From a bacterium (GTDB taxonomy: Bacteria > T1Sed10-126): a stretch of 64,000 nt of DNA. The notes beneath the pieces were generated by a model that saw only the letters and a list, made by a program, of their open reading frames with translations, had not been told where the DNA came from and made no database searches. The stretch spans positions 1-64,000 of the forward strand of contig PWHN01000099.1 of NCBI GenBank assembly GCA_003554945.1, written 5' to 3'. The position numbers and the translations under genes were made by a program. How positions within the stretch are numbered: the stretch's first letter is position 1; each line of letters starts with the position of its first letter. This document shows positions 52,805-62,039 of the stretch, one piece after another.

Positions 52805-54491
52805 TATAAACCAACAGCTAAAACCGGCTGAGGAACTGGGGCAAAAACTAAAACAGGCGGGGGTCAAGAAAAAAGAACTATCCGTTCTGAGTCAAATTTC
52901 AGCACGGACTCCACAGGCAGGTTATAGAAGCGCGGAGGCAACCGCCGGTGTTGAGGCTCTAAAGACTCCTTTGCTGGTCTTTTGCGGTGTTGAAAATTTT
53001 CCTTTGATGCAGACCAGTGACCCTCGAGCGCGCATGAGTTCCGTGGTTCTGGTCGAGCCCGAGCTTGATTATTTTAAAGATTTTCTTGAAAATTTCGATC
53101 TGCTTTCTCTTCTGCGTGAACGGACTGTTTTTATTGTGCTCGGAGATCGTGTTGATCGCTTGGGCGACGAGCTTGAGTGCTTGTTTGGTCTTGCTGCCAG
53201 CAATGAAGTCTGTACTGTCAAACCTATTCCCTCCCGCTCATCGCAGTTTAATGAGGCCCTGGACAGCTTTGAGAAGTTCAAGCAGATATCGAGCAGTAAC
53301 ATTGATACAATGGATAAGTTTCTTGAAGACTGGCATCTTAATTTTGCCGCTAATCTACCCCGGTATTTAAGCGAAAAAAATCTCCGCTCTCTCGAAGGTG
53401 CTCTGTCCGGTCAGACGGCTCTCCTTATTGGTCCCGGGCCGACCCTTGAGAAACGGCGTCCCTATATTGAAAAATTAAAAGACAGACCCGTTATTGCTCT
53501 CGATACAGCTCTGCCCACCCTGATTAATATAGGTGTTGAGCCTGATTTTGTGGTCAGTGTTGACGTCGGCGAGAGCAACCTGAAATACTTGCGTGAAATA
53601 CCTGACTCTACTGCACTTGTCGCTCCCGCTTATATGCGTCCCGACGTGCTGGAAAGAGCTGCGGAAAATTATCTTTTTGAACCTAACTTTCCGCCCGCCA
53701 CCTGGCTGACGCCGGAGCTCGACTCGCCCGGTTTTCTTGCCGTCTCCGGGACGGTAGCCGTCACGGCCATTGACCTCGTCAGGCTGCTTGCCCCGGCCGA
53801 ATGTTTTATGATCGGGGTTGACCTTAGCTATCCCGATGCTCTTGCTGTTAGTCGCCTCAGCCCTGTTTACAACGACTATGTTTCTAAACTCAATCGCTTC
53901 AAGACGCTGCCCGCCCAGAATCTGGCTAAAATATCTGAAAAAGAGCCCATTACCGTTGAGGTTGACGGAGAAAATTTATTGACTTCGGTCCCGTTTTATC
54001 GCTGGAGGCGTTTTTTTGATTATCTGATCGGTGAGATGGAGACAAAATTTTATCGTGACACAAAATTAGTCCTGCCGGTGGAAAATACACACCCTTTCCC
54101 CCCGCTGACCAGCCTTGAAGAAAACGCAGAGTCTGAACTTAAAGTAAAATCTTTTAGCTCAAAAACGGATGTATCATCCCTGAAGCGTCGCCTGAAGCAA
54201 TTTGAGCAAGATTTACGTCAGCTTGAAATGGATCTTAAACCACTGGCGGTCTTTCAGCAGCGGAACGAGGAGATGTTTCTCAATCGCTGGCTTCAGTTCA
54301 CACGTTTGCTGGTAGCTTTTGATGAAGTGGTCCGTTACTTTCACTGGGAAGTGGACCGTTTAACACGGGAACTGCAGGAAATAAACTCTGAAAATAAGCT
54401 GGCGTTTTTTCAGCGCCAGTACGAACGGTGGAAAAAATTGATTACTCAGACACGCAAAGGAGTTGAACAGGGTTTAAATTCCCTCGAATGA
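52797..54491 (+). CDS. Motility-associated factor (Maf) glycosyltransferase-like protein
   Basis: A 564-residue cytoplasmic protein of the DUF115/MptE-like family that glycosylates flagellin with nonulosonic-acid-type sugars in several bacteria. The core GQTALLIGPGPTLEKRRPYIEKL, VIALDTALPTLINIGVEPDFVVSVD and CFMIGVDLSYPD is diagnostic. The N-terminal 170 residues and the helical C-terminus (about 450-564) are as usual. The ATG at 52797 is 8 bases after GGAG and overlaps the upstream stop by 8 bases; an ATG 6 bases earlier is too close to the ribosome binding site. No nonulosonic-acid synthesis genes are in the window. Confidence 0.9.
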   Translation: MANINQQLKPAEELGQKLKQAGVKKKELSVLSQISARTPQAGYRSAEATAGVEALKTPLLVFCGVENFPLMQTSDPRARMSSVVLVEPELDYFKDFLENFDLLSLLRERTVFIVLGDRVDRLGDELECLFGLAASNEVCTVKPIPSRSSQFNEALDSFEKFKQISSSNIDTMDKFLEDWHLNFAANLPRYLSEKNLRSLEGALSGQTALLIGPGPTLEKRRPYIEKLKDRPVIALDTALPTLINIGVEPDFVVSVDVGESNLKYLREIPDSTALVAPAYMRPDVLERAAENYLFEPNFPPATWLTPELDSPGFLAVSGTVAVTAIDLVRLLAPAECFMIGVDLSYPDALAVSRLSPVYNDYVSKLNRFKTLPAQNLAKISEKEPITVEVDGENLLTSVPFYRWRRFFDYLIGEMETKFYRDTKLVLPVENTHPFPPLTSLEENAESELKVKSFSSKTDVSSLKRRLKQFEQDLRQLEMDLKPLAVFQQRNEEMFLNRWLQFTRLLVAFDEVVRYFHWEVDRLTRELQEINSENKLAFFQRQYERWKKLITQTRKGVEQGLNSLE

Positions 54492-54502
54492 CAGATTTTT
54501 AC

Positions 54503-54531
54503 TTGACAATAGCTTTTTTTGTAAGTATATT
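54503..54531 (+). promoter_or_regulatory. Sigma-70 promoter of the CBS/HTH operon
   Basis: TTGACA (54503-54508) and TATATT (54526-54531) are 17 bases apart, just after the end of the Maf gene. Predicted start near 54538, 70-80 bases before the first gene. Confidence 0.75.
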
Positions 54532-54619
54532 TAGTTAGCTCTTAGACATTCCTGCCATTACTGTTGTATCAGAGTTAATTTATTCTTCTCTTCGGACGAG
54601 GGAAATCCAACTGAAGCCT

Positions 54620-55351
54620 ATGCAAATAAATAGCCCGGACGAGCTTATGGGACTCTTTTTCAAGCATCGAATTAATGAGCTCCCCGTAGTTGATGAGGGG
54701 GAAGTTCGAGGTAGTATTAAGAAGAATGATCTGGTCGGTCGGCTCCGGAAGACAGACCAGTTTTCCCGCGATGTGGTTAAGATTATAGACGATCTTCTTA
54801 AACCGGCCGACAAAAAGACGCTGGATAGATTGCGGGCCAAACTTAAACGTGGTGAGATTAGCGGTATACCGGTTATTAATCCCGCTGGTAAGATTCAGCG
54901 TGTTATCACGCCCGGTATTTTGCAGGCTGAGGCCAGGGCGGGTAAGTTTTTAGATCAGACTGAACAGTGTGCAGTCTTTGAAAAATTACTGGCCGGTTTT
55001 CCTTTCCCGATTAAACTGGAGGAAAACGGGCAGGAAATTTTTGTGAATAAAGCTTTTGAATCGAAAAAATTGGAGTCGGACGGGCTAAACTGGGAAAAAG
55101 TTGAATTTGAAGAGGGAAAATACTCCATAAATATTTTCATGCCCGCGGCCGTTTTCTCTTTACATCAGGCTTTCAATTCAATCGCTAACGCTGGCAGTTT
55201 TGATTTAAGAGAACTGCTGGAAGAAATTGAATTGAACTTACTTGAGCAGGCGCAGCAGAACGCTGAGACTGTTAAAGAGGCGGCCCGAATGGTTGGGCTG
55301 CCCAGGCAGACCTACAATTATCGTCTCAACAAAGACAGGAAGGACAGCTAA
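54620..55351 (+). CDS. CBS-domain, PAS-like, Fis-type HTH regulator
   Basis: A 243-residue cytoplasmic protein. Residues 1-105 are two CBS motifs (NELPVVDEGEVRGSIKKNDL; SGIPVINPAGKIQRVITPG) that usually bind adenine nucleotides. A PAS-like segment (FPFPIKLEENGQEIFVNKAF) follows and the C-terminus is a Fis-type helix-turn-helix (VKEAARMVGLPRQTYNYRL). The parts resemble a sigma-54 enhancer-binding protein without its AAA+ domain. Start uncertain: the ATG at 54620 has no good ribosome binding site; a CTG at 54611 is 8 bases after GAGGG, and the frame stays open with CBS-like residues upstream. First gene of a three-gene operon. Confidence 0.75.
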   Translation: MQINSPDELMGLFFKHRINELPVVDEGEVRGSIKKNDLVGRLRKTDQFSRDVVKIIDDLLKPADKKTLDRLRAKLKRGEISGIPVINPAGKIQRVITPGILQAEARAGKFLDQTEQCAVFEKLLAGFPFPIKLEENGQEIFVNKAFESKKLESDGLNWEKVEFEEGKYSINIFMPAAVFSLHQAFNSIANAGSFDLRELLEEIELNLLEQAQQNAETVKEAARMVGLPRQTYNYRLNKDRKDS

Positions 55352-55352
55352 C

Positions 55353-56045
55353 ATCGAAAATTTTCCCAACTGGCACGAGTGGCTGCAAGAGGTAAAAGAC
55401 AGCGGTGGTATTAATTTTGACTGGCTGGAAAAATACTTTCCCCTTGAAAAAATGGAGGATAGCCAGGAAATTGAAGCGCTTCGCTATTCACTTCAGTCAT
55501 GTCAGTCGCCACTGGTCTGTCTGGAAGATGAGACTCGCCAGTTCTTTGCTTTAAATCCACGGGATAGCTGGGAGGTTTTTGAATTTACCGGCAGTGGTGA
55601 GGAGCGAGAGATCGCCCGGTTCTTACGTTACTTAATAAATACTGAAAAAATTGTTTCGGCTGCGATTGAGAGTAGGGGAAGGGGGAACTATTATTCTGTT
55701 GATCCCCTGATTTATAGCGCCGAATATTGGCTTAATCGGGTTTGCCCTGAAGAATTTTCTGTTCATGATAGCGATAAATTTAAATTAGCTCTGCTCCTTT
55801 TTATGAGACCTCGGCGCGAGCAGATTTTTGAATTGATCGGCCGGCTTGATAATTCATCCCGGCCCGGTTTTGTCGGGGGCAACATTGCTGTTATTACTCC
55901 GTTTAACGATAGATCTGAGCTGCGTAAAATCGCCAGGAAAATTGGTCGTGATTTAGAGATCAAAGGAACACGTAACTGGGTTTTAGGCGAAGAAATCCAA
56001 AATACTCACGAGTTAAAAAGTAGAGTGAAGAAATATAATGACTGA
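55353..56045 (+). CDS. Unknown protein, probable AUC start
   Basis: About 230 residues, no recognised family. The sequence begins IENFPNWHEWLQEVKDSGG and contains a moderately hydrophobic core (KLALLLFMRPRREQIFELIG) and a basic C-terminus. AGGAAGGA (55336-55343) is 9 bases before ATC 55353, which sits 1 base after the stop of the preceding gene. The first in-frame ATG is about 100 bases later and would remove apparently coding sequence; an upstream TTG at 55242 would overlap the previous gene by 110 bases. It overlaps the next gene by 8 bases. The operon suggests a regulatory or sensory role with the CBS/HTH protein. Confidence 0.65.
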   Translation: MENFPNWHEWLQEVKDSGGINFDWLEKYFPLEKMEDSQEIEALRYSLQSCQSPLVCLEDETRQFFALNPRDSWEVFEFTGSGEEREIARFLRYLINTEKIVSAAIESRGRGNYYSVDPLIYSAEYWLNRVCPEEFSVHDSDKFKLALLLFMRPRREQIFELIGRLDNSSRPGFVGGNIAVITPFNDRSELRKIARKIGRDLEIKGTRNWVLGEEIQNTHELKSRVKKYND

Positions 56046-56754
56046 ACTCAGCGATCAAACTGGTCAAATCGAGAAATATAGTCTTTATGGTTTTGAACCC
56101 CTGGAGCTGGAAAATTTTTCTGAAGTAGAGGAAATTTTGTTAAAACTGGCGTCAAGGTTGCGTAAGAGCGGTGCCTGTTATGATATAAGCTGGCGTGGCG
56201 CAAAAACACCTTTTCGATTGCGCAGTGAGACTCCGGTGAGTGAAAATACCACTGAAATAAGCCGGGTTACGTCCCGGGGGGGACGGATTACCCTGAGGAT
56301 AAGCGGTATTTCTGAAACTGTTAAAAAGGCTCTGGTTCAGGAACTGGAACTGCTTTTTCACCTGCCTGCCGGGCCTTTTCAGGAACGCCAGGAAAAAGAT
56401 CTTAATTTGCTCTTTCCTGGCGCCTTTGAGGCCGAGGTGAAGATTGAGTTTAGCCGCTGGCATGAATATGAACTTCCCTTCTGGTTGCTGCGACTGGAAT
56501 TGTCCGAACAGCTCCAGTGGAGACGGGTTACAAAAACTTTAAAACATGCTTCCAGCCTTCGTGATAAGATCTGTAAGGTCACCGATCAGTTGCTGTTGAT
56601 TCTTTTTAGAGCTCGTTCTTATGAGGAAAGGCTGGATACTGAATTAAATACCCGGCTTAACCGTCAGCATTCCGCCCAAAAATTTAAACTGCTCTCGTTA
56701 CATGTGCCGGAAAGTTGTGAAGATTGGAATGAAATCAAGAACTTTATGAGATAA
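56038..56754 (+). CDS. Unknown protein, third gene of the CBS/HTH operon
   Basis: A 238-residue soluble protein of unknown family. Its middle shows a strand-helix alternation (RITLRISGISETVKKALVQELELLF) and a long C-terminal helix region rich in Arg and Leu (TDQLLLILFRARSYEERLD). A degenerate GGDEF or GAF-like fold is conceivable but no motif supports it. Start ATG overlaps the upstream stop. No signal peptide or membrane segment. Confidence 0.65.
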   Translation: MTELSDQTGQIEKYSLYGFEPLELENFSEVEEILLKLASRLRKSGACYDISWRGAKTPFRLRSETPVSENTTEISRVTSRGGRITLRISGISETVKKALVQELELLFHLPAGPFQERQEKDLNLLFPGAFEAEVKIEFSRWHEYELPFWLLRLELSEQLQWRRVTKTLKHASSLRDKICKVTDQLLLILFRARSYEERLDTELNTRLNRQHSAQKFKLLSLHVPESCEDWNEIKNFMR

Positions 56755-56779
56755 TAACCCAAACTTACTACTCACCTTA

Positions 56780-56855
56780 TCTTTCCCCCCCTTGAAGGGG
56801 GAAAAACAAAGGGGGGTGACCCCCGGCCCTCTCCCTCCAGGGGAGAGGGGATAGA
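56780..56855. repeat. C-rich/G-rich repeat element before rho
   Basis: TTTCCCCCCCTTGAAGGGGG and CCGGCCCTCTCCCTCCAGGGGAG, the same family as at 14.65, 20.9-21.2 and 25.3-25.5 kb. It could form a hairpin at the end of the preceding operon. Confidence 0.6.
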
Positions 56856-56901
56856 TGAGTAGTTATAACTCAAATTTTGTAATAAAGGAGTGGCTGCAAA
56901 G

Positions 56902-58185
56902 ATGTCAGGAGAATCGATTAATCTGCAGAAAATTAGCATCGAAGAGTTGAATAATATGGAGCGTGATGAGCTCGACTCGCTGGCCGCAAGTGTCGGCGTG
57001 GAAGAACTTGAAGACAAGAACCACAAAGAGGTTGCTTTTGAAGTTCTTCGGGCCAAAGCCCATGACAATGGAAACCGTTTTGGCAAGGGGGTATTGGAAA
57101 TTTTGCCCGATGGATTCGGTTTCTTGCGCCGTGAAGCTCAGAGCTATGTTCCCGGTGAAGATGACATCTATATTTCCCCTTCACAGGTAAAAAGATTTTC
57201 TCTGCGGATGGGGGATACCGTTGTCGGCCAAATTAGACCGCCCAAAAAAAGTGAACGGTTCTATGCTCTCTTAAGGGTGGAAGCTGTTAACGGCCGCGAT
57301 CCGGAGCTTGCCTCCCGGCGGACCGATTTTGACAAATTGACACCACTATATCCGGAACAAAGGCTTCAGCTTGAAACTACCAAGGAAGAGGTATCAACCC
57401 GGATTATTGATCTCTTTACTCCGATTGGTAAGGGTCAGCGTGGTCTCATCGTTTCTCCGCCGCGAACCGGGAAGACCATACTTCTGCAGAAAGCTGCTAA
57501 TAGCATTCACGCCAACCATCCCGAGTGTTATATTATTATCCTGCTTATCGACGAGCGACCGGAGGAGGTCACCGACATGGAGCGCAATGTCGGCGCCGCT
57601 GAAGTCATATCGTCAACTTTTGATGAACAGGCGGAGAGGCACACTCGCGTAGCTGAAATGGTTATTGAAAAGGCCAAACGGCTGGTTGAATACCAGCAGG
57701 ACGTTGTGATTTTTCTCGATAGTATTACCCGTCTGGCTAGAGCTTATAACCTTACAGTACCGACCAGCGGCAAAGTTCTTTCCGGTGGTGTGGACTCTAA
57801 TGCTTTACATAAACCGAAAAGATTCTTCGGCGCCGCCCGCAACATAGAGGAGGGAGGCAGTCTCACAATTCTGTCCACCGCTCTAATTGAAACCGGAAGC
57901 CGCATGGATGACGTTATTTTTGAAGAGTTCAAGGGCACCGGTAACATGGAGATTAATCTCATACGGGAACTGGCCAACAAGCGAATTTATCCGGCGATCG
58001 ATTTGAATCGCTCAGGCACGCGAAAAGAGGAACTGCTGCTTGAAGATGGCGAGCTGCGTAAGGTCTATGCCCTGCGTAAAGCTCTCAGTCAATTGCCCCC
58101 TGCGGATAGCATGGAGATGGTGCTGGAAAAGATGTATGAAAGTGAAAATAATGAAAAGTTTCTGGAAATGGTAAACTCGGGTTAG
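56902..58185 (+). CDS. rho: Transcription termination factor Rho
   Basis: Hexameric RNA-dependent ATPase that ends transcription of untranslated RNA. A Rho_N helical domain (about 5-45) precedes the cold-shock-type RNA-binding domain ([20 protein letters not shown]), then the P-loop [14 protein letters not shown], the Walker B region [15 protein letters not shown] and the R-loop [12 protein letters not shown]. About 427 residues. ATG 56902 is preferred to an overlapping GTG at 56890, which lies within AAAGGAG. Its stop overlaps that of the convergent formyltransferase gene. Its presence makes Rho protection by boxA elements at the flagellin genes plausible. Confidence 0.97.
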   Translation: MSGESINLQKISIEELNNMERDELDSLAASVGVEELEDKNHKEVAFEVLRAKAHDNGNRFGKGVLEILPDGFGFLRREAQSYVPGEDDIYISPSQVKRFSLRMGDTVVGQIRPPKKSERFYALLRVEAVNGRDPELASRRTDFDKLTPLYPEQRLQLETTKEEVSTRIIDLFTPIGKGQRGLIVSPPRTGKTILLQKAANSIHANHPECYIIILLIDERPEEVTDMERNVGAAEVISSTFDEQAERHTRVAEMVIEKAKRLVEYQQDVVIFLDSITRLARAYNLTVPTSGKVLSGGVDSNALHKPKRFFGAARNIEEGGSLTILSTALIETGSRMDDVIFEEFKGTGNMEINLIRELANKRIYPAIDLNRSGTRKEELLLEDGELRKVYALRKALSQLPPADSMEMVLEKMYESENNEKFLEMVNSG

Positions 58186-59108
58186 ATTACTTTACTTAAC
58201 ACGGAGAGCGCCTGCTGCTCGCGCTTTTGAAACATCTTGCCGCTGCCCTGGTAGTAATGTCCCATGCACACGGATTTTAACTTGACCCAGCCGTCGGCGC
58301 AGCGGACAAGTGGCCCGCTGTCTGTCGCTTTAATGCTCCCAGGGCTGGCCTTCTGCTCAAAATCCGCTCTCTCCACTTCGTAAATTTTTAACTCCGCACC
58401 GCGGAATGTTGTCTGAGCCCCAAAAAATGGGTTGCCCGCCCTAACATGGGCCTCAATCTCTTCGTATTTTTTATTCCAGTCAATTCTCAGGTGCTTCTCT
58501 TGAACCCGCGGTGCCTGCGGAAGATTTTCCACCTCTCGCTGTTTTTTTGCCTCTGGCATCCCGTCGTCGTTTATCTGCTTGAGCAGCTCAACTATTAACG
58601 TGCACCCCAGTTCGTTCAAAGTATAAAATAACTCGCCTACCGTTTCCGTCAAATCAAGCTCTACCCTGTGTCTGCTCAATATCGGCCCGGTGTCAAAGTT
58701 TTCGTCCATCAGGTGTAAAGTTGCTCCTGAATAAGGTTCGCGATTTTTTATCACCCAAAAATAAGGGTTGGCACCACGGTATTCGGGCAGCAGGGCCGGA
58801 TGCATGTTGACTGTCCCCAGGGGTGGCGTTTCAATGAGAAATTTAGGCAGAAGCTTGTCGTAACCTACTGATATGGCTATATCTGGTTTTTTCTCCTGCA
58901 ACCATTTTTTAACCCGGGGACTATCCAGCTCCGACGGAATAGAGTAGGGGATATTTGCTTCTTCCAAAAAATTACGCTGGTCTGTAGTTTCGGTGGGAAA
59001 TTTTTCCGGGAGAAAAGCTCCACTGACCTGGACAGAATTGAGCTCATTTAGCTCCCTTAACAGCATCATTCCCGATATCGGTAGTAAATAAAGGACAACT
59101 TTCAACAT
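58182..59108 (-). CDS. Formyltransferase-like protein (Fmt/ArnA superfamily)
   Basis: A 308-residue enzyme with the formyl-transfer fold. [20 protein letters not shown] contains the catalytic Asn-His pair, and [11 protein letters not shown] the conserved Asp. A C-terminal beta-domain of about 100 residues follows as in Fmt ([14 protein letters not shown]). The sugar-like motif GANPYFW and divergence from the tRNA formyltransferase signature NSLLP..RGAAP argue for a sugar N-formyltransferase acting on a 4-amino sugar, which would fit flagellin or cell-surface glycan decoration. A true tRNA-formylating role cannot be excluded. ATG with GGAG 8 bases upstream. Confidence 0.75.
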   Translation of the reverse strand: MLKVVLYLLPISGMMLLRELNELNSVQVSGAFLPEKFPTETTDQRNFLEEANIPYSIPSELDSPRVKKWLQEKKPDIAISVGYDKLLPKFLIETPPLGTVNMHPALLPEYRGANPYFWVIKNREPYSGATLHLMDENFDTGPILSRHRVELDLTETVGELFYTLNELGCTLIVELLKQINDDGMPEAKKQREVENLPQAPRVQEKHLRIDWNKKYEEIEAHVRAGNPFFGAQTTFRGAELKIYEVERADFEQKASPGSIKATDSGPLVRCADGWVKLKSVCMGHYYQGSGKMFQKREQQALSVLSKVI

Positions 59109-59185
59109 ATCTTAAACTCCTCTCCGAATATTGACGAAAATAAATTAGAAGCTTTAACCCACAACTAAAGGAGTCAAACGTACTA

Positions 59186-60253
59186 TTGAATAAGAAAAAA
59201 TATAAGCGACCACGAAATTTTAACAGTAATATTTTGAAAATTGCAGGTAGTCTGATAGCGATTGGTTTGTTATTTTATTTTTCTCTCGGATATTTTGGTC
59301 AAACAGGAGCACAAGACCGACGATTTGAACAGAACGTTGGCCGTGATCTCATGATTGCCGGCCCGGAAGCTGCACTCCATCCAACCGGGTCAAAAAATGC
59401 CGAAGGTACAGAAACGGGTGGTCCTGAACGTATTAACGGGTTGAATGGGTTTATTACTCCCTCGACTGATTATATTGATCCCTTTGAGCAGCACGAAGTG
59501 CTGGAATATATTACTCATGAAGTAAAACCCGGCGAAAGTCTCTGGGCGATTTCCAACCTTTACGGCCGCCGCCAGTATACGATCGCATCAGCAAATTACG
59601 ACCTCCTGCGCCGATATAATTCTCTGCCGGTAGGAATAGAGTTAAGAATACCGAATAGAGATGGCGTTGTAACTGAATTAAGTCATGGACAGACGCTATC
59701 GGATATTTATCTCGCCTATGGAGTAAGTCCGGATGAGATACTTGAATTTAACGAGCTGGACGATGCCGGACGACTCAGCGTTGGCCAGGAGCTCTTTATT
59801 CCCGGAGCCGAGCCGCTTAACCGCTTTGCTTTACGTTTTGACCACGGTAACAACAGTGACTATATATGGCCGCTACCGGTTGACAATCCACGGATAACCT
59901 CCGGATTTGGCGATCGGATTCATCCTGTCAAAGAAAGAGAAATTTTTCATACCGGTATAGATATTGCCGCTGCTCATGGAAAGAAAGCCTATTCAGCCAG
60001 AGACGGTCGAGTAAACTTTGTCGGTGTAATACCTGGCTACGGTAACGTTGTTACCGTTATACATTCTAACCGCTACAAGACCCTGTATGCTCACCTTTTG
60101 GAACAGCTAGTCAGGCCAAATCAGTTCGTCGAACAGGGCCAGCCGATAGGTCGAGTCGGAGCAACCGGCTATGCTACAGGCCCTCACCTTCATTTTGAAA
60201 TTAGGCGTTCAGGTAATCCCGTTAATCCCCTGGAGTATCTTCCCGACCGCTAA
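59186..60253 (+). CDS. LysM and M23 peptidase domain protein
   Basis: A 355-residue envelope protein: an N-terminal membrane segment (about 14-33), two LysM peptidoglycan-binding repeats (VKPGESLWAISNLYG at about 113; LSHGQTLSDIYLAYGVSPDEI at about 165) and a LytM/M23 domain with IFHTGIDIA (zinc ligands), YGNVVTVIHSNRYKTLYAHL and GPHLHFEIRRSG. Zinc ligands are intact, so it may be an active wall hydrolase or an NlpD-like amidase activator. TTG start with AAAGGAG 12 bases upstream. Its end is 13 bases from the convergent sulfatase-like gene. Confidence 0.9.
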   Translation: MNKKKYKRPRNFNSNILKIAGSLIAIGLLFYFSLGYFGQTGAQDRRFEQNVGRDLMIAGPEAALHPTGSKNAEGTETGGPERINGLNGFITPSTDYIDPFEQHEVLEYITHEVKPGESLWAISNLYGRRQYTIASANYDLLRRYNSLPVGIELRIPNRDGVVTELSHGQTLSDIYLAYGVSPDEILEFNELDDAGRLSVGQELFIPGAEPLNRFALRFDHGNNSDYIWPLPVDNPRITSGFGDRIHPVKEREIFHTGIDIAAAHGKKAYSARDGRVNFVGVIPGYGNVVTVIHSNRYKTLYAHLLEQLVRPNQFVEQGQPIGRVGATGYATGPHLHFEIRRSGNPVNPLEYLPDR

Positions 60254-60265
60254 ATAATATCACCT

Positions 60266-61897
60266 TTAGAGATAACCAAGGTCGGTTAACGCCTCTTTTA
60301 GCTCCTCGTTTTCGTTAGCACTTAATTTTTTATCTTCTTTTGAACGCTGTTTTTCTACTTCTTCCGGTTCTGGAAATCTCTTGTTTAGTCTTTTTTCTAA
60401 TTCCTCTGCTACTTTTTGATAACTCGGCTCCGGCGGTTTTCTCCCCAGTAAATTGTCTCTCTCCAGGTGATCTTCCCGCCAGCGTGTTAGCGTTGGCGAG
60501 TGAAAATTACGTTGTTGGTCAAGTCTTAAAACAAATTTTTCTCGCTCCTGCCGGCTGTCGTTAGCTCTAAGTTCATCTGAATATTTATTAATTACCGTCT
60601 CGTCCGGTTGAACGAGCAGACGTTTCATAAAAGCTGTTTCCACAAATTTTTCAACTGGTAATTCATAATCTTTTTCCTTTAACGGAAGACCCGCCCGGGT
60701 AAATTTATATCCCCCGGCAGTTAAGATCGTCTCCCAGTTTATAAAAGCCTCGCGTGGGAAATCATCCTTCGATTTATTTTTGTCGTCACTATATTCGCTG
60801 TAAAGTGATCTTTCTTCAGTGATGGTTTTTAAAAGATTATAACCAGAAAAATTTTGATTATTGCTGTCCAGGCCGTGTAATCCAAGCAGAGTAGGGGCCA
60901 GGTCAACCATCGAGCTGTAGCTTATCTCATCAACTGTTAGAAGCTCTTCACCGGCTGTATACAGCAGTCCGGGTATACGAATAAGATCCTGGTCGGGGGG
61001 ACCAGAATGTTCAAAGCCGAGCAGATCAGAGTTTTCTCGTATTGTCTCTCCGTGGTCGGCCGTGAGAAGAAAATTTGTATTTTTACCGTGCTCATCCTCA
61101 AACAGAAAATCAACCAGGGGAGCCAGTGAGTGGGCGTCGAAATGATTAACACCTTCCACATACCAGTTGGCCATGTATTCAATTGGATTGTCAATCTTTT
61201 GATCCCGTTTTATGTGGATGTGATAGGCGGTTTTTAAGAACTGCCAGAGCAGCTGGTCGCCGCTCGCTCGAAAGGGATAATCTTCCCCCCGCGCTCTCTC
61301 CAACGCGTCACTTCGTTTGAAATTGTAGTCAAAACCAAGTAGTTCAGCTAACTCCGTCGCCTTCTCAATTGCCCGGTCATGATAGCTACGGTTTGGTGGA
61401 TAATGAGACAGCAGGTAAGGGTGGTGGACGTCCATCGTGTGATAATATATAAAGACCGGCCGGTTATTTTCGTTATGACGTTTTATTTCCTCGATCAATC
61501 GGTTCACAGGACCTTCAAGATAGTGGTCGAATCTATCACCAAGACCATTATGTTTCAGTAATTTTATGCCGTTAAATATAATTGTGACGTAGCCGGATTC
61601 TTTGAAGTAGTCGGCGAGAGTTTTTGTTTCTTCAAAAATTTCGCACTGAAACCCGTAAAGACCGTGTTCGCGCGGATATTTACCCGTCATAAGACTTGCC
61701 ACGGCGGGCGGTGTCGCTGTGTAAGACGTGTGCAGGCGGGGGATGATCGAGCCTTTTTCGACTAATTTTTGCAGGTTTTTTAGCTCTAATTTTTCTATCA
61801 AGTCATGTTTGGCCAGCACGCCCTGGTCTTGTTCAGAGTCGGGAAGGACGTCAAAACGGAGCGAATCAACCAGGAAAAGAAGACAATTTTTTTTCAA
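60266..61897 (-). CDS. Alkaline-phosphatase-superfamily (sulfatase-like) protein
   Basis: A 543-residue soluble protein. LLFLVDSLRFDVLPD (metal site), SYTATPPAVASLMTGKYPREHGLYG (nucleophile region) and TNFLLTADHGETIRE (late metal site) outline the fold. The nucleophile position has Thr (TATPP), with neither Cys nor Ser in a CxPxR motif, so a formylglycine-dependent sulfatase is unlikely and a phosphodiesterase or phosphotransferase is favoured. The last 100 residues are charged and helical, and there is no signal peptide. TTG start with GGAGG 6 bases upstream. It is divergent from an APH-like kinase gene. Confidence 0.8.
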   Translation of the reverse strand: MKKNCLLFLVDSLRFDVLPDSEQDQGVLAKHDLIEKLELKNLQKLVEKGSIIPRLHTSYTATPPAVASLMTGKYPREHGLYGFQCEIFEETKTLADYFKESGYVTIIFNGIKLLKHNGLGDRFDHYLEGPVNRLIEEIKRHNENNRPVFIYYHTMDVHHPYLLSHYPPNRSYHDRAIEKATELAELLGFDYNFKRSDALERARGEDYPFRASGDQLLWQFLKTAYHIHIKRDQKIDNPIEYMANWYVEGVNHFDAHSLAPLVDFLFEDEHGKNTNFLLTADHGETIRENSDLLGFEHSGPPDQDLIRIPGLLYTAGEELLTVDEISYSSMVDLAPTLLGLHGLDSNNQNFSGYNLLKTITEERSLYSEYSDDKNKSKDDFPREAFINWETILTAGGYKFTRAGLPLKEKDYELPVEKFVETAFMKRLLVQPDETVINKYSDELRANDSRQEREKFVLRLDQQRNFHSPTLTRWREDHLERDNLLGRKPPEPSYQKVAEELEKRLNKRFPEPEEVEKQRSKEDKKLSANENEELKEALTDLGYL

Positions 61898-62039
61898 AAT
61901 TTTCCTCCTTGATCCAAATATTGTGTGTTTAAGAGTAGGAAGCTTGATTCAGCAACTAAATAATATACGCTAATCTGCACAAGAGCAACAGTCTCAATCG
62001 CAGAACCTACCAACATGGCCTTAGACTGGAGGATTTACC

